A stretch of DNA of 64,000 nt from Mesorhizobium huakuii (GTDB lineage: Bacteria > Pseudomonadota > Alphaproteobacteria > Rhizobiales > Rhizobiaceae): positions 1 to 64,000 of the forward strand of contig NZ_CP050298.1 in NCBI RefSeq assembly GCF_014189455.1, written 5' to 3'. The notes beneath the pieces are model-generated. The model saw only the letters and a list, made by a program, of their open reading frames with translations, had not been told where the DNA came from and did not search any database. This document shows, in pieces, positions 1-9,376 of this stretch. Numbering within the stretch: position 1 is the stretch's first letter; each line of letters begins with the position of its first letter. A program made the translations under genes and the position numbers.

Positions 1-89
1 GCTGACCTGATGTGGTGGACGGCCTCCGCTCCCGGCATCGCAATGTGCCAAAGTGTGGCTGTCGAAAATCACATGAGGGAGAGCCGTCC

Positions 90-346
90 ATGGAGAAGAT
101 TACCACAATTGGTCTGGATATCGCCAAGCACGTCTTTCAGATTCACGGTGTAGGCGCGTTGGGCGCAGTAGTCGTCCGCCGAAAGCTGCGTCGTGACGAT
201 GTAGCTGGCTTCTTCAAGGCATTGCCGCCGTGCCTGATCGGAATCGAGGCGTGCGCGACCGGACACCACTGGGCTCGGGTCCTCATGGCGCTGGGTCACG
301 AGGTTCGGCTAATGCCGGCCTCCTACGTCAAGCCCTATGTGAAGAT
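90..346 (+). pseudogene. IS110-family transposase, N-terminal fragment
   Basis: The ATG at 90 opens a frame with the IS110 DEDD-type N-terminus (TTIGLDIAKHVFQIHG, then GIEACATGHHWAR and a VKPYVK motif). Similarity stops near residue 85, where the sequence runs into a second IS110 fragment on the opposite strand. No C-terminal Ser-containing transposase domain remains. A short palindrome (gtgaagatatg...catatcttcac, 340-371) marks the junction. Confidence 0.75.
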
Positions 347-349
347 ATG

Positions 350-533
350 CTCACCTGACCATATCTTCACAAAGGGCTTCACGTATTGCGGCGCAATCAG
401 GCGCACGTTGTGGCCCAGTTTGCCGATCTCACGCGCCCAATAATGCGCACCACCACACGCTTCCATAGCGACAATACATGGCGATTGCCCGGCGAAAAAT
501 TCAAGGAGTTTGTTCCGGCGAAGCTGTTTGCGC
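350..533 (-). pseudogene. IS110-family transposase fragment (second element)
   Basis: Reading leftward, this strand encodes VLRKQLRRNKLLEFF, then an MEACGGAHYWARE motif and VKPFVKIW, an IS110 N-terminal region different from the one at 90-346. The frame continues on the far side of the IS256 element at 1952-1991 (KLGADASGAVV), so the IS256 element landed inside this gene. Both ends are lost. Confidence 0.7.
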
Positions 534-542
534 AAAACAACC

Positions 543-1942
543 GAGCTATGGCTGAAACTGGGTGATGACGGTTTGAGAAGGGCGGCGTATCGAGGCGGGT
601 GATGAAGCCTGCCAGAACCTCTCAAGGAGAGCGATACGCCATGAACGAGACTATCAACATTGTTCGCCTTCGTCAGCCCGACGAAATCGATGATCCCCTG
701 ACGGATGTGCTTCGCACCGGCGCGCGCAAATTGCTGGCGCAGGCGATCGAGATGGAGGCCGAAGCGTTTCTTGCCGAGATGCGGGATCTCAAGCTTCCGG
801 ACGGACGTGACCGGCTGGTCCGGCACGGTCACGGGCCGGAGCGGAGCATCCAGACGGGGATCGGGGCGGTGCCCGTCAGCCGGGTGAAGGTCCGGGATCG
901 CGGCGCGAACGGTGAAGCGGAGCGCATCCGTTTTTCCTCATCGATCCTGCCGAAATGGGCGCGTCGGACACGAAGTCTGGATGCGCTTCTTCCCGTTCTC
1001 TATCTGCGCGGCATTTCGACGGGCGACTTTCAGGAAGCTCTGGCAGCTCTGTTGGGCAAGGAGGCGCCGAACCTCTCACCCTCGGTGATCACGCGACTGA
1101 CGGCGGAGTGGGGCATCGAATACGATCGTTGGCAAAAGCGCGATCTTTCGGCGCGCCGCTATGTGTATGTGTGGGCGGACGGGGTCTACCTGCAGGCCCG
1201 GATGGAAGATCATGCCGAATGCATGCTGGTCCTGATCGGCGCCACGCCCGAGGGCAAGAAAGAGCTGCTCGGCTTCCAGACCGGCATTCGTGAGAGCGCA
1301 CAGAGCTGGCGCGAGCTGCTGGTCGACGTCAAGCGTCGTGGCCTGCAGATCGCGCCCGATCTTGCCGTCGGCGACGGCGCGCTTGGCTTCTGGAAAGCGC
1401 TCGATGAGCTCCTTCCCGGCACCAAGCACCAGCGATGCTGGGTGCACAAGACAGCCAACGTGCTCAACAAGGTGCCGAAATCGGTGCAGGCCGCCATGAA
1501 GACGGACTTGCGCGAAATCTTTTCCGCCCCGAACCGAGCCTCAGCCGAGACGGCGATTGCCGTCTTTGTCGAGAAATATGATGCGAAATACGGCAAGGCG
1601 GTCGACTGCCTGACCAAAGATCAGAATGCCTTGCTGGCGTTCTACGATTTCCCCCGCCGAACATTGGGATCATCTGCGAACGTCCAATCCCATCGAGAGC
1701 GTCTTTGCGACCGTTCGCCATCGCACGGTGCGTACCAAGGGCTCACTCTCCTCGAAAACCGCCAGGCTGATGGTCTTCAAGCTGGTCATGGCCGCGGCCA
1801 GGACGTGGCGACGACTGAAAGGACAAAATCAGTTGCCTAAACTCATCGCAGGTGCAACGTTCCAGGATGGAATCGAGGTCATTGAACTGAAGCCGCAGAG
1901 CGCCGCTTGATCAGCCTCGTCACCCAAATTGCAGCATAGCTC
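543..1942 (+). mobile_element. IS256-family insertion sequence with target duplication
   Basis: Imperfect terminal inverted repeats begin gagctatggctgaaactggg at 543 and end at 1942 (reverse complement gagctatgctgcaatttggg). The 9-bp sequence aaaacaacc directly flanks both ends (534-542 and 1943-1951), a target duplication of the size IS256 elements make. The target is the IS110 gene on the opposite strand. Confidence 0.88.
641..1910 (+). pseudogene. IS256-family transposase, frameshifted
   Basis: Mutator/IS256 DDE transposase starting at ATG 641 (MNETINIVRLRQPDEID) after an AAGGAG ribosome site. The frame carries YVWADGVYLQ, the GDGALGFWKAL region and a RCWVHKTANVLNK segment. At the C run 1651-1655 the frame shifts: the sequence before it ends ALLAFYDF and the expected AEHWDHLRTSNPIESVF continues in another frame to 1910. 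One extra C explains this, so it is either a dead transposase or a homopolymer base-calling error. Confidence 0.85.
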
Positions 1943-1991
1943 AAAACAACCGCGCCAGATGCATCAGCCCCTAACTTCCATTGCGGACGCC

Positions 1992-2800
1992 GGCGCTGTC
2001 ACATTGTTTGAAGCGTGGGCGCGCGGAAGCCCACAGCTGTTTTCAGGCAATCTGCAACGCCGCGGCCTTCCATTCTGCCATGGCATTGAGGCGGTGAGTT
2101 CGGATCTGCGTGGCGGACCTGTTTGAGCGGGAGGGGACAAAGAGATTGCGTATGGCGGAGAAGACGGAGACGAAATGCTGAAGGGAGCCAATGCTGCGGA
2201 AGCCTTGCCGAATTCGCTCCCGCTTTCGAAACGGCAGGTGAGAGTTCTCCGCCCGGTTGTTGAGGCCCTTGTGCGACCGGTGCTCGATATCGGGCATGAC
2301 CTGACGTCTTGCCGCTGAATAGGAGCGCAGCTTATCGGTGACGATACGCTTCGGCGACAGGCCTTGCTTCTTCAGCAGACGAATGAGCAGACGCCTGGCC
2401 GCCTTGGTATTGCGGCGGGTCTGCACGATCTCATCCAGCACATAGCCGTCCTGGTCGACGGCGCGCCACAGCCAGCACCGCCTGCCGTTGATGCGCACGG
2501 CTACCTCATCAAGATGCCAGACATCGTCTTTCGATGGCGCCTTGCGGCGCAGGCGACGTGCATAATCGGGACTGTGCTTCTTTCCCCAGCGGCGGATGGT
2601 CTCGTAGGAGACGACGATCCCCCCGCTCCAGCAGCATTTCTTCAACATCGCGCAGGCTCAGCCCGAACCGGTAATAAAGCCAGACGGCATGAGCAACGAT
2701 TTCGATCGGGAAGCGATGGTTCTTGTAGGTGGCGCATGCTTCGACCATGCCAACCTGACTTATCGTCAAACCGTTAAGCCAAAATCAATGTGACAGCACC
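1992..2800 (-). mobile_element. IS6-family insertion sequence, transposase frameshifted
   Basis: The 809-bp element has end repeats ggcgctgtcacattgttt (1992) and ggtgctgtcacattgatt (reverse complement, ending 2800). The minus-strand transposase has the IS6 order: YKNHRFPIEIVAHAVWLYYRF, LRDVEEMLLERG, SYETIRRWGKKH, KDDVWHLDEVAVRING, WLWRAVDQDGYVLDE, then a C-terminal NRAENSHLPFRKRER. The start lies near 2769 and the stop at 2043. The frame is broken in a run of six G's (minus strand, about 2622) that needs five. It is inserted in IS110 debris on one side and another IS6 type on the other. Confidence 0.82.
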
Positions 2801-3203
2801 CCTTGGCATTGCGACGGCTTTGCACCAACACGTCGAGAACAAACCCGTCCTGATCAACGGCGCGCCAAAGCCAGTGTTTCTTTCCACCGATGGTGATGAC
2901 AACCTCATCGAGAATGCCATTTGTCGCCGAGCTTGCCGGCCGATCGCTTCCGGATATCATTGGCAAAGTGTCTGCCAAATTTCTCAGCCCAAAGTCGCAC
3001 GGTCTGGTGAGAGACGATGACGCCACGAGCTGCCAGCATATCCTCGACCATCCGCAGGCTGAGCGGAAACCGGAAATAGAGCCAAACGGCATGGGCAATC
3101 ACCTGCGCCGGAAATCGGTGGCGACGATAAAGAGGATCACGGGAAATCTGGTCATGCCGCCAGATCCCACATTTTGATCGATGCCCGGTTAACGTTACGG
3201 TGC
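2801..3203 (-). pseudogene. IS6-family transposase fragment (second IS6 type)
   Basis: Minus-strand N-terminal half of an IS6 transposase different from the one at 1992-2800: RHRFPAQVIAHAVWLYFRF, LRMVEDMLAARGVIVSHQTVRLW, WLWRAVDQDGFVLDVLVQSRRNAKG. The end repeat ggcaccgtaacgttaacc lies near 3187-3204. Two single-base frameshifts are visible, a short T run near the start and an extra T near 2917. The C-terminal half was removed by the neighbouring IS6 element. The first 38 codons of the same type recur at 18642-18801. Confidence 0.72.
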
Positions 3204-3205
3204 CC

Positions 3206-3824
3206 GCCCTACGCATAGCTAAAAGCGCTCTGCAGGGTAAGCAAACTTTCCTGTGTCGGATGCTGAGCAAGAATGTCGGAAGCCCGACCAAAAGAGACGA
3301 GGACCGGGCCGCCGGTGCGGAGAAGTGGTGCAGCGTATACGGCATGCAAATTCGGCACGCATTTTGCTTCGACTATTCTGTTCACGGCGGGCGGCAATGG
3401 CAGATTTCCGATTGGCCTGCAGAGCGGTTCGAGTCGAAGCCCCTCGTGCGGCAGCAAGACAGGCTTGGTCGCCGGATAGAGTCAGCGGCGGTGAGGACAA
3501 CATGGTGGAGAGATATTCTGATGCGGAAGTCCGTGCGATTCCGGGCCGCGATGCGTCGCGCTGCGGAAACGATCGCCCACGTGACGGTCAGCGCGAGCAA
3601 AAATCGCAGGGGCTTGACGGCCATCCCTTTTTGCAGTGCGTCGGATGTCCGCCGGCGCTTTCTTATGTGTGAACAAGCTCACAGCGCTTCACGACATCCC
3701 ACCGGAACGCAAGAGGCGAGCAAGTACCCGTCCTTGTGTATTGGCGTCCTCTCAATACCGAACCGACGGATTAACACTAGCGCTTAACTTGATGAAGGTC
3801 TTGTCATTACAAGCTTAAAGGTGC
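3206..3824. other. 620 bp without a recognised gene
   Basis: No family is recognisable. The best coding candidate is minus-strand 3382-3624 (80 aa), which begins with a hydrophobic signal-like stretch (LRFLLALTVTWAIVSA). A second minus-strand frame, 3209-3457, also reads protein-like (PHEGLRLEPLCRPIGNLPLP) and could be its frameshifted continuation. The final 100 bp before 3828 is AT-rich and probably holds the promoter of the sugar gene set. Confidence 0.3.
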
Positions 3825-3827
3825 GTG

Positions 3828-4043
3828 ATGTCGAACCATTTAGTAATTGTCGGATTCGGTCCCGTCTCTGGGTACAAGTATTCTCGGTGCATTCACGCTG
3901 CGATAAATTCAGGGATGATCATTGGGTATTCCGTCGTCGATCTGGAGTCGCAACGGGAAACCGTTCTTCAAAGGTTGGCCGGCCTGCCCGCCCAGCCAAC
4001 GCATACGGTATTTGTTCCCGACGGCGCCGTGCGGGATGACCCC
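3828..4043 (+). pseudogene. Gfo/Idh/MocA-type NAD(P) oxidoreductase, N-terminal fragment
   Basis: The ATG at 3828 starts a Rossmann-like segment, MSNHLVIVGFGPVSGYKYSR, followed by a second strand (IIGYSVVDLES) where these oxidoreductases bind the nucleotide. The frame is cut after about 70 residues by the ISAs1 element beginning at 4044, and the remainder is absent: the sequence past the IS encodes a glycosyltransferase. A deletion between the two genes therefore accompanied or followed the insertion. The family call rests on the N-terminus alone. Confidence 0.5.
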
Positions 4044-5325
4044 CAGGGCTGTTCAACGCTAACATCTTTGTGATCGGCTTTGATGCGTCGCGGGCAAAAA
4101 GGGCGATTCCCTCCGGGAGATTTGTCTGAATCTATGCAGGGCAACCAATCATGAGGGTTGCACCGTTGCCCGGCACATTGCTGTCATTGTTTTCGCAGAT
4201 CCCCGATCCACGCCGTGGCCAGGGGCAGATGTATCCCCAGGCGCCGATCCTGCTGTTCACGGTGCTGGCGATGCTGGCCGGGGCGGTTTCGTATCGTCAG
4301 GTCCACGCCTTCATCCGCATCCATCTTGTCCGCCTGAACGGCGTGTTCGGGGTCTCGGTGCGAAAGGCCCCAGCCTACTCGACGGTGCGGTTCATCCTTC
4401 GCGGTCTCGACGGGGCGGAGGTCGAAAGGGTGTTCCGCCAGCATGCGGCCGGCCTGCCGACGCCCCCGGCCCAAGAGCCGGACGACGCCATGCCGGACGA
4501 CGTCATGCCGGCGTGCGTGGCCATTGACGGCAAGACGCTGCGCGGCAGCTTCGACGCCTTCAACGATCGCAAAGCGGCGCATCTGCTGAGTGCTTTCGCC
4601 AGCGATGGTCAGATCATCCTCGGCCATCTGGCGATCGATGAGAAGAGCAACGAAATCCCCGCCGCCCAGGACTTGATCGCCACGCTGGGCCTGACCGGGC
4701 GCATGTTCACTCTCGACGCCATGCATGCCCAAAAAAACCTTCGCCGTAGCCCTGGCCACGGGTAACCATCTGCTGGTTCAACTCAAGGAGAACCAGCCCA
4801 ATCTGGATGACGAGATTCGCGCCATCGTCGACAGCCGCACTCCCAGCGACACGGCCTCCTCACGCGACACAGTGCGATCCCGGCAGGAGGATCGAACCGT
4901 GGACGTCTTTCCCGTCGGCAAGGCCCTCGTCGACAGCGAATGGCAGCCCTTCGTCAAGACCATCATCCGCGTCACCCGCCAAACTTGGCTCCGCAGTGCC
5001 GCCACGGGCATGTGGCAGCCGCGCGGCGAGGTCTCATACTATATCTCCTCCGAACAGGGTCTCCCCGCCAAGACTTGGGCCGCCATCATCCGAGGCCACT
5101 GGGGCATCGAGAACCGCAACCACTATGTCCGCGACGTGTCCTGCGACGAGGACCGCAGCCGTATCCGCGACAACCCCGGCATCATGGCCAGAGCCCGCAG
5201 CTTCGCCCTCAACATCCTGCGTCACAACGGCACGAAAAACGTCGCTCAAGCCCTCTGGAACGGCGCTCTCTCCCTCGATCTCATCCTCGCTTACAAGGCT
5301 CTGTAATCAGCGTTGAACAGCCCTG
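4044..5325 (+). mobile_element. ISAs1-family insertion sequence, copy 1
   Basis: Terminal repeats cagggctgttcaacgct (4044) and its inverse (ending 5325) bound a 1282-bp element. No target duplication is seen, and different genes abut each side, consistent with an adjacent deletion. A second copy lacking its left end lies at 31344-32510. Confidence 0.85.
4151..5306 (+). CDS. ISAs1-family transposase, split at an A7 run
   Basis: The N-terminal part carries SQIPDPRRGQGQMYP, AIDGKTLRGS and the MFTLDAMHAQ region. The C-terminal part has HLLVQLKENQP, RGHWGIENRNHYVRDV and the RIRDNPGIMARARSFALNILR helix. The two halves are in different frames, joined at a run of seven A's (4741-4747). Six A's would give a continuous MHAQKTFAVA reading. 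The identical run in the second copy (near 31915) argues against random damage: transcriptional slippage or an inherited mutation are the alternatives. Confidence 0.8.
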
Positions 5326-5970
5326 GTCGACGGGGACGATTGCATTAATACGAATGCGGAGGTGCTGAAGAAAGGGTCGTATCTGGACCGTGCTGTGAAT
5401 GCGCTGAAGTCCAATTCCAGCCTTGCATTTGCGCATTGTGCAACCCTCATGATCGGGGACTGTGGTGGCTTCACGAGTTCAGCCTATCCGCTGACAGAGG
5501 CACTAGTGGCAGCAAAGCATCATGTTTCATCATCGATCGTTTTTCGTCGAAATGATGCTGTCGCGTTCGGCGGTTTCGACCCAAAAGTGGTAAAGTGGAC
5601 CGATTGGTCGTTCGGTGCGTCATTGCTGTCATACAGGATTGGCAATGATCAGGCGAACAAGATCGTGTATTTCTCTGGTCCATATTATTTGTATCGCACG
5701 TACACAGATCCACACCGGCTTTCCCAGCAGCCGATCTCCGAGTCGGAGATGGTTCGAGTGACAGTCGAAATCTGTCGGCCGCTGTTCGATAAGTACTATC
5801 CAGATGTCAATGAGGGCGACATTGCGGAGGCTGTTATGGCAAAAAAACCAACGCTGCTTGACTGTCTCACACACATTGCGAAGTCGGATTTGATCCGCGC
5901 AAGGCAATTCATCCGCGATCGCGATTTGCACTGTTTGACAGGGACTCGAAGCGTCGCGTTGGCGCCGTAA
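5326..5970 (+). pseudogene. Family 2 (GT-A) glycosyltransferase, N-terminally truncated
   Basis: Reading in from the ISAs1 end, the frame begins VDGDDCINTNAEVLKKGSYL, where DGDD fits the metal-binding DxD motif of GT-A glycosyltransferases. It continues through RNDAVAFGGFDPKVVKWTDWSF, typical of the acceptor-side region, to a stop at 5970. The N-terminal half with the nucleotide-sugar fold is missing. It is followed closely by three sugar-related genes on the same strand, probably one operon. Codon use is AT-richer than in the surrounding IS elements. Confidence 0.65.
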
Positions 5971-5988
5971 GCGAAGCGAGCAAGAAAA

Positions 5989-7050
5989 ATGGCAAGGGTC
6001 GCAGTCGTCGGCGGTGGGATTTTTGGCTCAACCGTTGCACTCTACGCTGCACGCAATGGGCATAACGTTGTTCTCATTGAATCGAGGCATAATTTGTTGG
6101 AAGCGGCGTCGGCAATCAATCAATACAGATTGCACAAAGGCTACCACTATCCACGAAGCGTCGAAACTGCGAAAGCGGCGGCACGGGCGTATTCGTCGTT
6201 TGTCCGCGAGTATGCTGCTGCACTCGTTGAGCGCGACTGCCACTATTATGCAATTGCAAAAGAAAACAGTTTGACCACGGATCAGCAATATGAGGCATTT
6301 TGCCAAGTCGTTGGCCTGTCGTATAAACGCAACAGGGACAATCCCCTCCTAAATATGTCTAACATAGCGGCCGTGTATCTGGCTTGGGAGGCGCGTTATG
6401 ACCCAGTACTTCTGCGGGATCTCATCTATCGAAAACTACGAACCGCCGGGGTGCAGCTGGCACTTGGCAGTGCCGTCGATCACGATATTCGCAACGACTA
6501 CGACATCGTGGTTGTTGCTGCCTATGCAAAGAATAATGAATTGTGCGTACACTTTGATGTTCCAACGTGCCTCTATCAGTACGAAATATGTGAGAAACCC
6601 GTTGTGCGATTACCAGCGATGTTCGCCCGTCAGAGCATCGTGGTATTGGACGGGCCCTTCATGTGCCTGGACCCGTTCGCCAACACGGGCTTGCACGTAT
6701 TGGGAAACGTGACCCATGGCATACATCACTCAAACATAGGCTATGCCGCAGCGGTTCCTCCGTTACTGGAGCCGCTACTGAACCGTGGTGTCGTGTCCAC
6801 CCCAGACGTGACAAATTTTGCGCGCTTTATCAGTTCTGGAACCCCCTACATTCCCGGCTTGGCCGAAGCAGAACATGTTGGGTCCATGTACACTATTCGT
6901 ACCGTACTTCCGCATCGAGACTCGGACGATGCGCGGCCGACGGCTGTGGACAAAGTTGCCGACAATGTGCTGCGGGTGTTTTCTGGCAAGATTGTCAACT
7001 GCGTTGATGCGGCGAACACAGTCGTTGGGCTTATCGCTGGGAAGCACTGA
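5989..7050 (+). CDS. FAD-dependent oxidoreductase (DAO-like)
   Basis: A 353-aa protein beginning MARVAVVGGGIFGSTVALYA, a GxGxxG dinucleotide-binding motif followed about 20 residues later by an acidic strand end (VVLIES), as in FAD-binding D-amino-acid-oxidase-type enzymes. YDIVVVAAYA and the C-terminal NCVDAANTVVGLI fit the FAD-contacting segments. The substrate is unknown. Genes of this type occur in glycan and natural-product clusters, where they oxidise amino or hydroxy groups. It lies 18 bp after the glycosyltransferase fragment and 8 bp before the epimerase and appears intact. Confidence 0.75.
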   Translation: MARVAVVGGGIFGSTVALYAARNGHNVVLIESRHNLLEAASAINQYRLHKGYHYPRSVETAKAAARAYSSFVREYAAALVERDCHYYAIAKENSLTTDQQYEAFCQVVGLSYKRNRDNPLLNMSNIAAVYLAWEARYDPVLLRDLIYRKLRTAGVQLALGSAVDHDIRNDYDIVVVAAYAKNNELCVHFDVPTCLYQYEICEKPVVRLPAMFARQSIVVLDGPFMCLDPFANTGLHVLGNVTHGIHHSNIGYAAAVPPLLEPLLNRGVVSTPDVTNFARFISSGTPYIPGLAEAEHVGSMYTIRTVLPHRDSDDARPTAVDKVADNVLRVFSGKIVNCVDAANTVVGLIAGKH

Positions 7051-7058
7051 GGGTCCCC

Positions 7059-8024
7059 ATGCGAGCGCTGATAGGTTGTACCGGCTTCGTGGGTCAAAAT
7101 CTCCAGTCTACAATGGAGTTTGACAGACTGTATAACTCCAGGAACATAGCGGAAATTCGGGGCGAGGCATTCGAGCTGATCGTCTGTTGTGGTGCACCGG
7201 CGGAGATGTGGCTGGCCAATAATTGGCCAGATGCCGATCGGTCAAATATCGCGGGTCTCATTGGCCACCTTAGGAGTTGCAGCTTTCGCGATCTTGTCCT
7301 CGTTTCAACCATAGCCGTTTTAACGAATCCCGCTGCAGGATACGACGAACGTACCGCTCGATACGGGTCAGAGTCGCCGTATGGTCAGAACAGGCGCTTC
7401 CTAGAGGAGGCACTTTCAGCAGGTCCGGGTAATATTCATATCGTTCGTCTTCCCGCTCTGTTCGGCCGCGGGCTGAAAAAGAACTTTCTATTCGACATTC
7501 TTAATCCAATTCCTTCATTTCTGAAGAGAAGTGCCTTCACTGCCTTGTGGGAGCACCAATCGAAGCCGATCTCAACCCTTCTTGATCACTATTTCATTTA
7601 CGACGAGGGTCTTGAAATATACCGTTTCCGTCGAGCGAACGCTGACGCGGGAGACTGCCAGCGGCTCGTCGACGTGCTGCAGCAATCGCGTCTTACTGCA
7701 ATTCATTTTACCAACAGCGGCAGCGTTTTCCAGTACTACGACCTCAATTCGCTGTCTGCCGACATCGAGCGCGTGCTGGCTGAGGGTATACCAGTCATGC
7801 ATTTAACCTCCGAACCGATGGAGGCCACAGGCATTCACCTCGCGTTAACGGGACGCCAGTTTGACAACCCCCTTCCGCGCATACATGTCGAAGACATGAG
7901 GACCCGTCATGGAGCGGCATGGGGCGTGGGCGGATCGTATATCTATTCAGCTGATCAAACACTTAAAGCCCTCAGGAAGTTTTTCGCCGAGAGAGGACGG
8001 TTAAGTGAAGCTCGCAGTCTCTAA
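7059..8024 (+). CDS. NAD-dependent epimerase/dehydratase family protein
   Basis: A 321-aa protein with an N-terminal MRALIGCTGFVGQNL Rossmann motif (GxxGxxG) and VLVSTIAVL at the strand where extended SDRs carry the catalytic Ser/Thr. In SPYGQNRRFLEE the expected YxxxK reads YxxxR, which may alter or abolish classical dehydrogenase chemistry. It probably acts on a nucleotide sugar or similar substrate. The stop overlaps the GTG start of the isomerase gene by about 20 bp, supporting one operon. The reading frame is intact. Confidence 0.72.
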   Translation: MRALIGCTGFVGQNLQSTMEFDRLYNSRNIAEIRGEAFELIVCCGAPAEMWLANNWPDADRSNIAGLIGHLRSCSFRDLVLVSTIAVLTNPAAGYDERTARYGSESPYGQNRRFLEEALSAGPGNIHIVRLPALFGRGLKKNFLFDILNPIPSFLKRSAFTALWEHQSKPISTLLDHYFIYDEGLEIYRFRRANADAGDCQRLVDVLQQSRLTAIHFTNSGSVFQYYDLNSLSADIERVLAEGIPVMHLTSEPMEATGIHLALTGRQFDNPLPRIHVEDMRTRHGAAWGVGGSYIYSADQTLKALRKFFAERGRLSEARSL

Positions 8025-8110
8025 TATCGCTTGGACCGCAATGCTAACTCTAGATGCCTACCGTATCCTCGCGGAGGCAAATATTGGCGGGTTAGAGATC
8101 GCCCCCGGTG
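8005..8110 (+). pseudogene. Sugar phosphate isomerase/epimerase, 5' part of split gene
   Basis: GTG at 8005 starts MKLAVSNIAWTAMLTLDAYR, continuing ILAEANIGGLEIAPG, the first strand and helix of a xylose-isomerase-like TIM barrel. IS-A copy 1 interrupts after codon 35. The last nine bases before the element, cccccggtg at 8102-8110, recur inverted at 10102-10110 beside IS-A copy 2, where the rest of the gene lies on the other strand. Confidence 0.8.
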
Positions 8111-9224
8111 AGCGTTGGTGCATGGATCTTTTGTCAACGGTTTGGCGATAGGCAGGCAGGATCGAAATCAGCTTGATGCGAGTGCCATGCCGTACAAACA
8201 CAACGCAGATCGTCGTCATCACGTCGGAAAGATGAAATTCAGGGTGACGAATTGGCGTGACTACGAAGCAGGTCTGCGCCGGCGTGGTAGCCTGACCTTA
8301 TGGGTAACGCCGGAGGCACTGGCGGGATGGCGCGCTCCGCGACGCAAGACCCGCGGCGGCCAAGCCCGGTATTCCGATCTCGCCATTGAGACAGCGCTGA
8401 CGCTGGGTTGCGTCTTCGCAATGCGGCTGCGCCAGACCGAGGGATTGCTTCACTCGCTGCTGGATCTCATGGGGCTGAAAGTCCCAGTTCCAGATCATAC
8501 GACGCTGAGCCGTCGGGCACAGAAGTGGGAGCCATCAGCCCGACGAAACCCGCCGCTGCCGGACGGCCCGCTGCATGTGCTTGTCGATAGCACGGGATTG
8601 AAAGTCTACGGCGCCGGGCAATGGCTGGAGCAGAAACATGGCGCCAGATCACGTCGCAACTGGCGCAAGCTGCATCTGGCAGTGGATGCCAAAAGTGGCG
8701 CGATCATTGCCCAAAGGCTGACAGATCAGGACACGGATGATCCTTCCCAGGTGGCACCGCTTCTCGATCAGATCGACGGCGAGATCGACCAGTTCACAGC
8801 CGACGGAGCCTATGACGGCAAGCCAACCTATCGGTCTATCCTGCAGCACAGCGCAACCGCGAACATCGTCATTCCACCGCGTTCCACGGCGGTGGAAAGC
8901 CGTGATGCCGGACCGCCTGGTCAAAGGGACAAGCACATTGCCGCAATCGCAAGCGACGGTCGGCTGAAATGGCAGGCAGCCACCGGCTACGGCAAGCGGG
9001 CGCTGAGCGAAACAGCCATCGGACGATACAAGGGGCTGATCGGACGGCGCCTGCGAGCACGCTCTCTTCCGGCTCAACAGACCGAGGTTGCCATCGGTTG
9101 CATCGTTCTCAACCGCATGCTGGCATGGGCACGCCCGGAGTCTATCCGGCGTCAAGTCACGCAGGCATAACCAACTACATTAAAGATCGAAATGCGTTCG
9201 ATTTCATATCCGCGCACCAACGCC
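8111..9224 (+). mobile_element. IS-A (IS5 family), copy 1
   Basis: Reference copy of the repeated element. Ends are agcgttggtgca on the left and its near-inverse gcgcaccaacgcc on the right; the outer A and C are constant in the copies whose ends survive. Length is 1114 bp. It carries one transposase gene starting 76 bp inside the left end. The left flank is cccccggtg and the right flank gatcgcgta. They differ because the right-hand segment has been inverted by recombination with copy 2. Confidence 0.92.
8187..9170 (+). CDS. IS5-family transposase (IS-A type)
   Basis: A 327-aa DDE transposase. ATG 8187 (MPYKHNADRRHHVGKMKFRV) is preferred over upstream TTG and ATG-like starts that lie within the terminal repeat. 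DDE positions are visible in HVLVDSTGLKVYG, QFTADGAYDGKPTY and LSETAIGRYKGLIGRRL. The N-terminal WVTPEALAGWRAPRRKTRGGQ and PDHTTLSRR segments are typical of this IS5 branch. It is intact here and in copies 2, 3, 4, 5, 8 and 9, so several active sources may exist. Confidence 0.92.
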   Translation: MPYKHNADRRHHVGKMKFRVTNWRDYEAGLRRRGSLTLWVTPEALAGWRAPRRKTRGGQARYSDLAIETALTLGCVFAMRLRQTEGLLHSLLDLMGLKVPVPDHTTLSRRAQKWEPSARRNPPLPDGPLHVLVDSTGLKVYGAGQWLEQKHGARSRRNWRKLHLAVDAKSGAIIAQRLTDQDTDDPSQVAPLLDQIDGEIDQFTADGAYDGKPTYRSILQHSATANIVIPPRSTAVESRDAGPPGQRDKHIAAIASDGRLKWQAATGYGKRALSETAIGRYKGLIGRRLRARSLPAQQTEVAIGCIVLNRMLAWARPESIRRQVTQA

Positions 9225-9376
9225 GATCGCGTACGATCTACACGCTGCTTCTGAACCTGCCCCTTTCGTTGCCCTTGAGGGTTCTGGACATAGTCAGGCC
9301 GTAGCACCGATTGGACGTCTCCTGGCTTTGTCACCCCGATGATGTCGACCTCGGCGAACCCAAGCAGAGAAGCCTT
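9225..9376. other. Spacer downstream of the isomerase gene, inverted with it
   Basis: On the minus strand this follows the isomerase stop directly. A GTG at 9334 opens a short frame (VTKPGDVQSVLRPDYVQNPQ) that could be the start of a further operon gene cut by IS-A copy 1. No family is recognised. Confidence 0.25.

Noticed and set aside
3636..3827. nod box upstream of the sugar gene set
   Set aside because: The AT-rich upstream region lacks the long conserved nod-box pattern.
8649..9155. Recurring 168-codon antisense frame in every IS-A copy
   Set aside because: Antisense shadow of the transposase, recurring only because the element is repeated.
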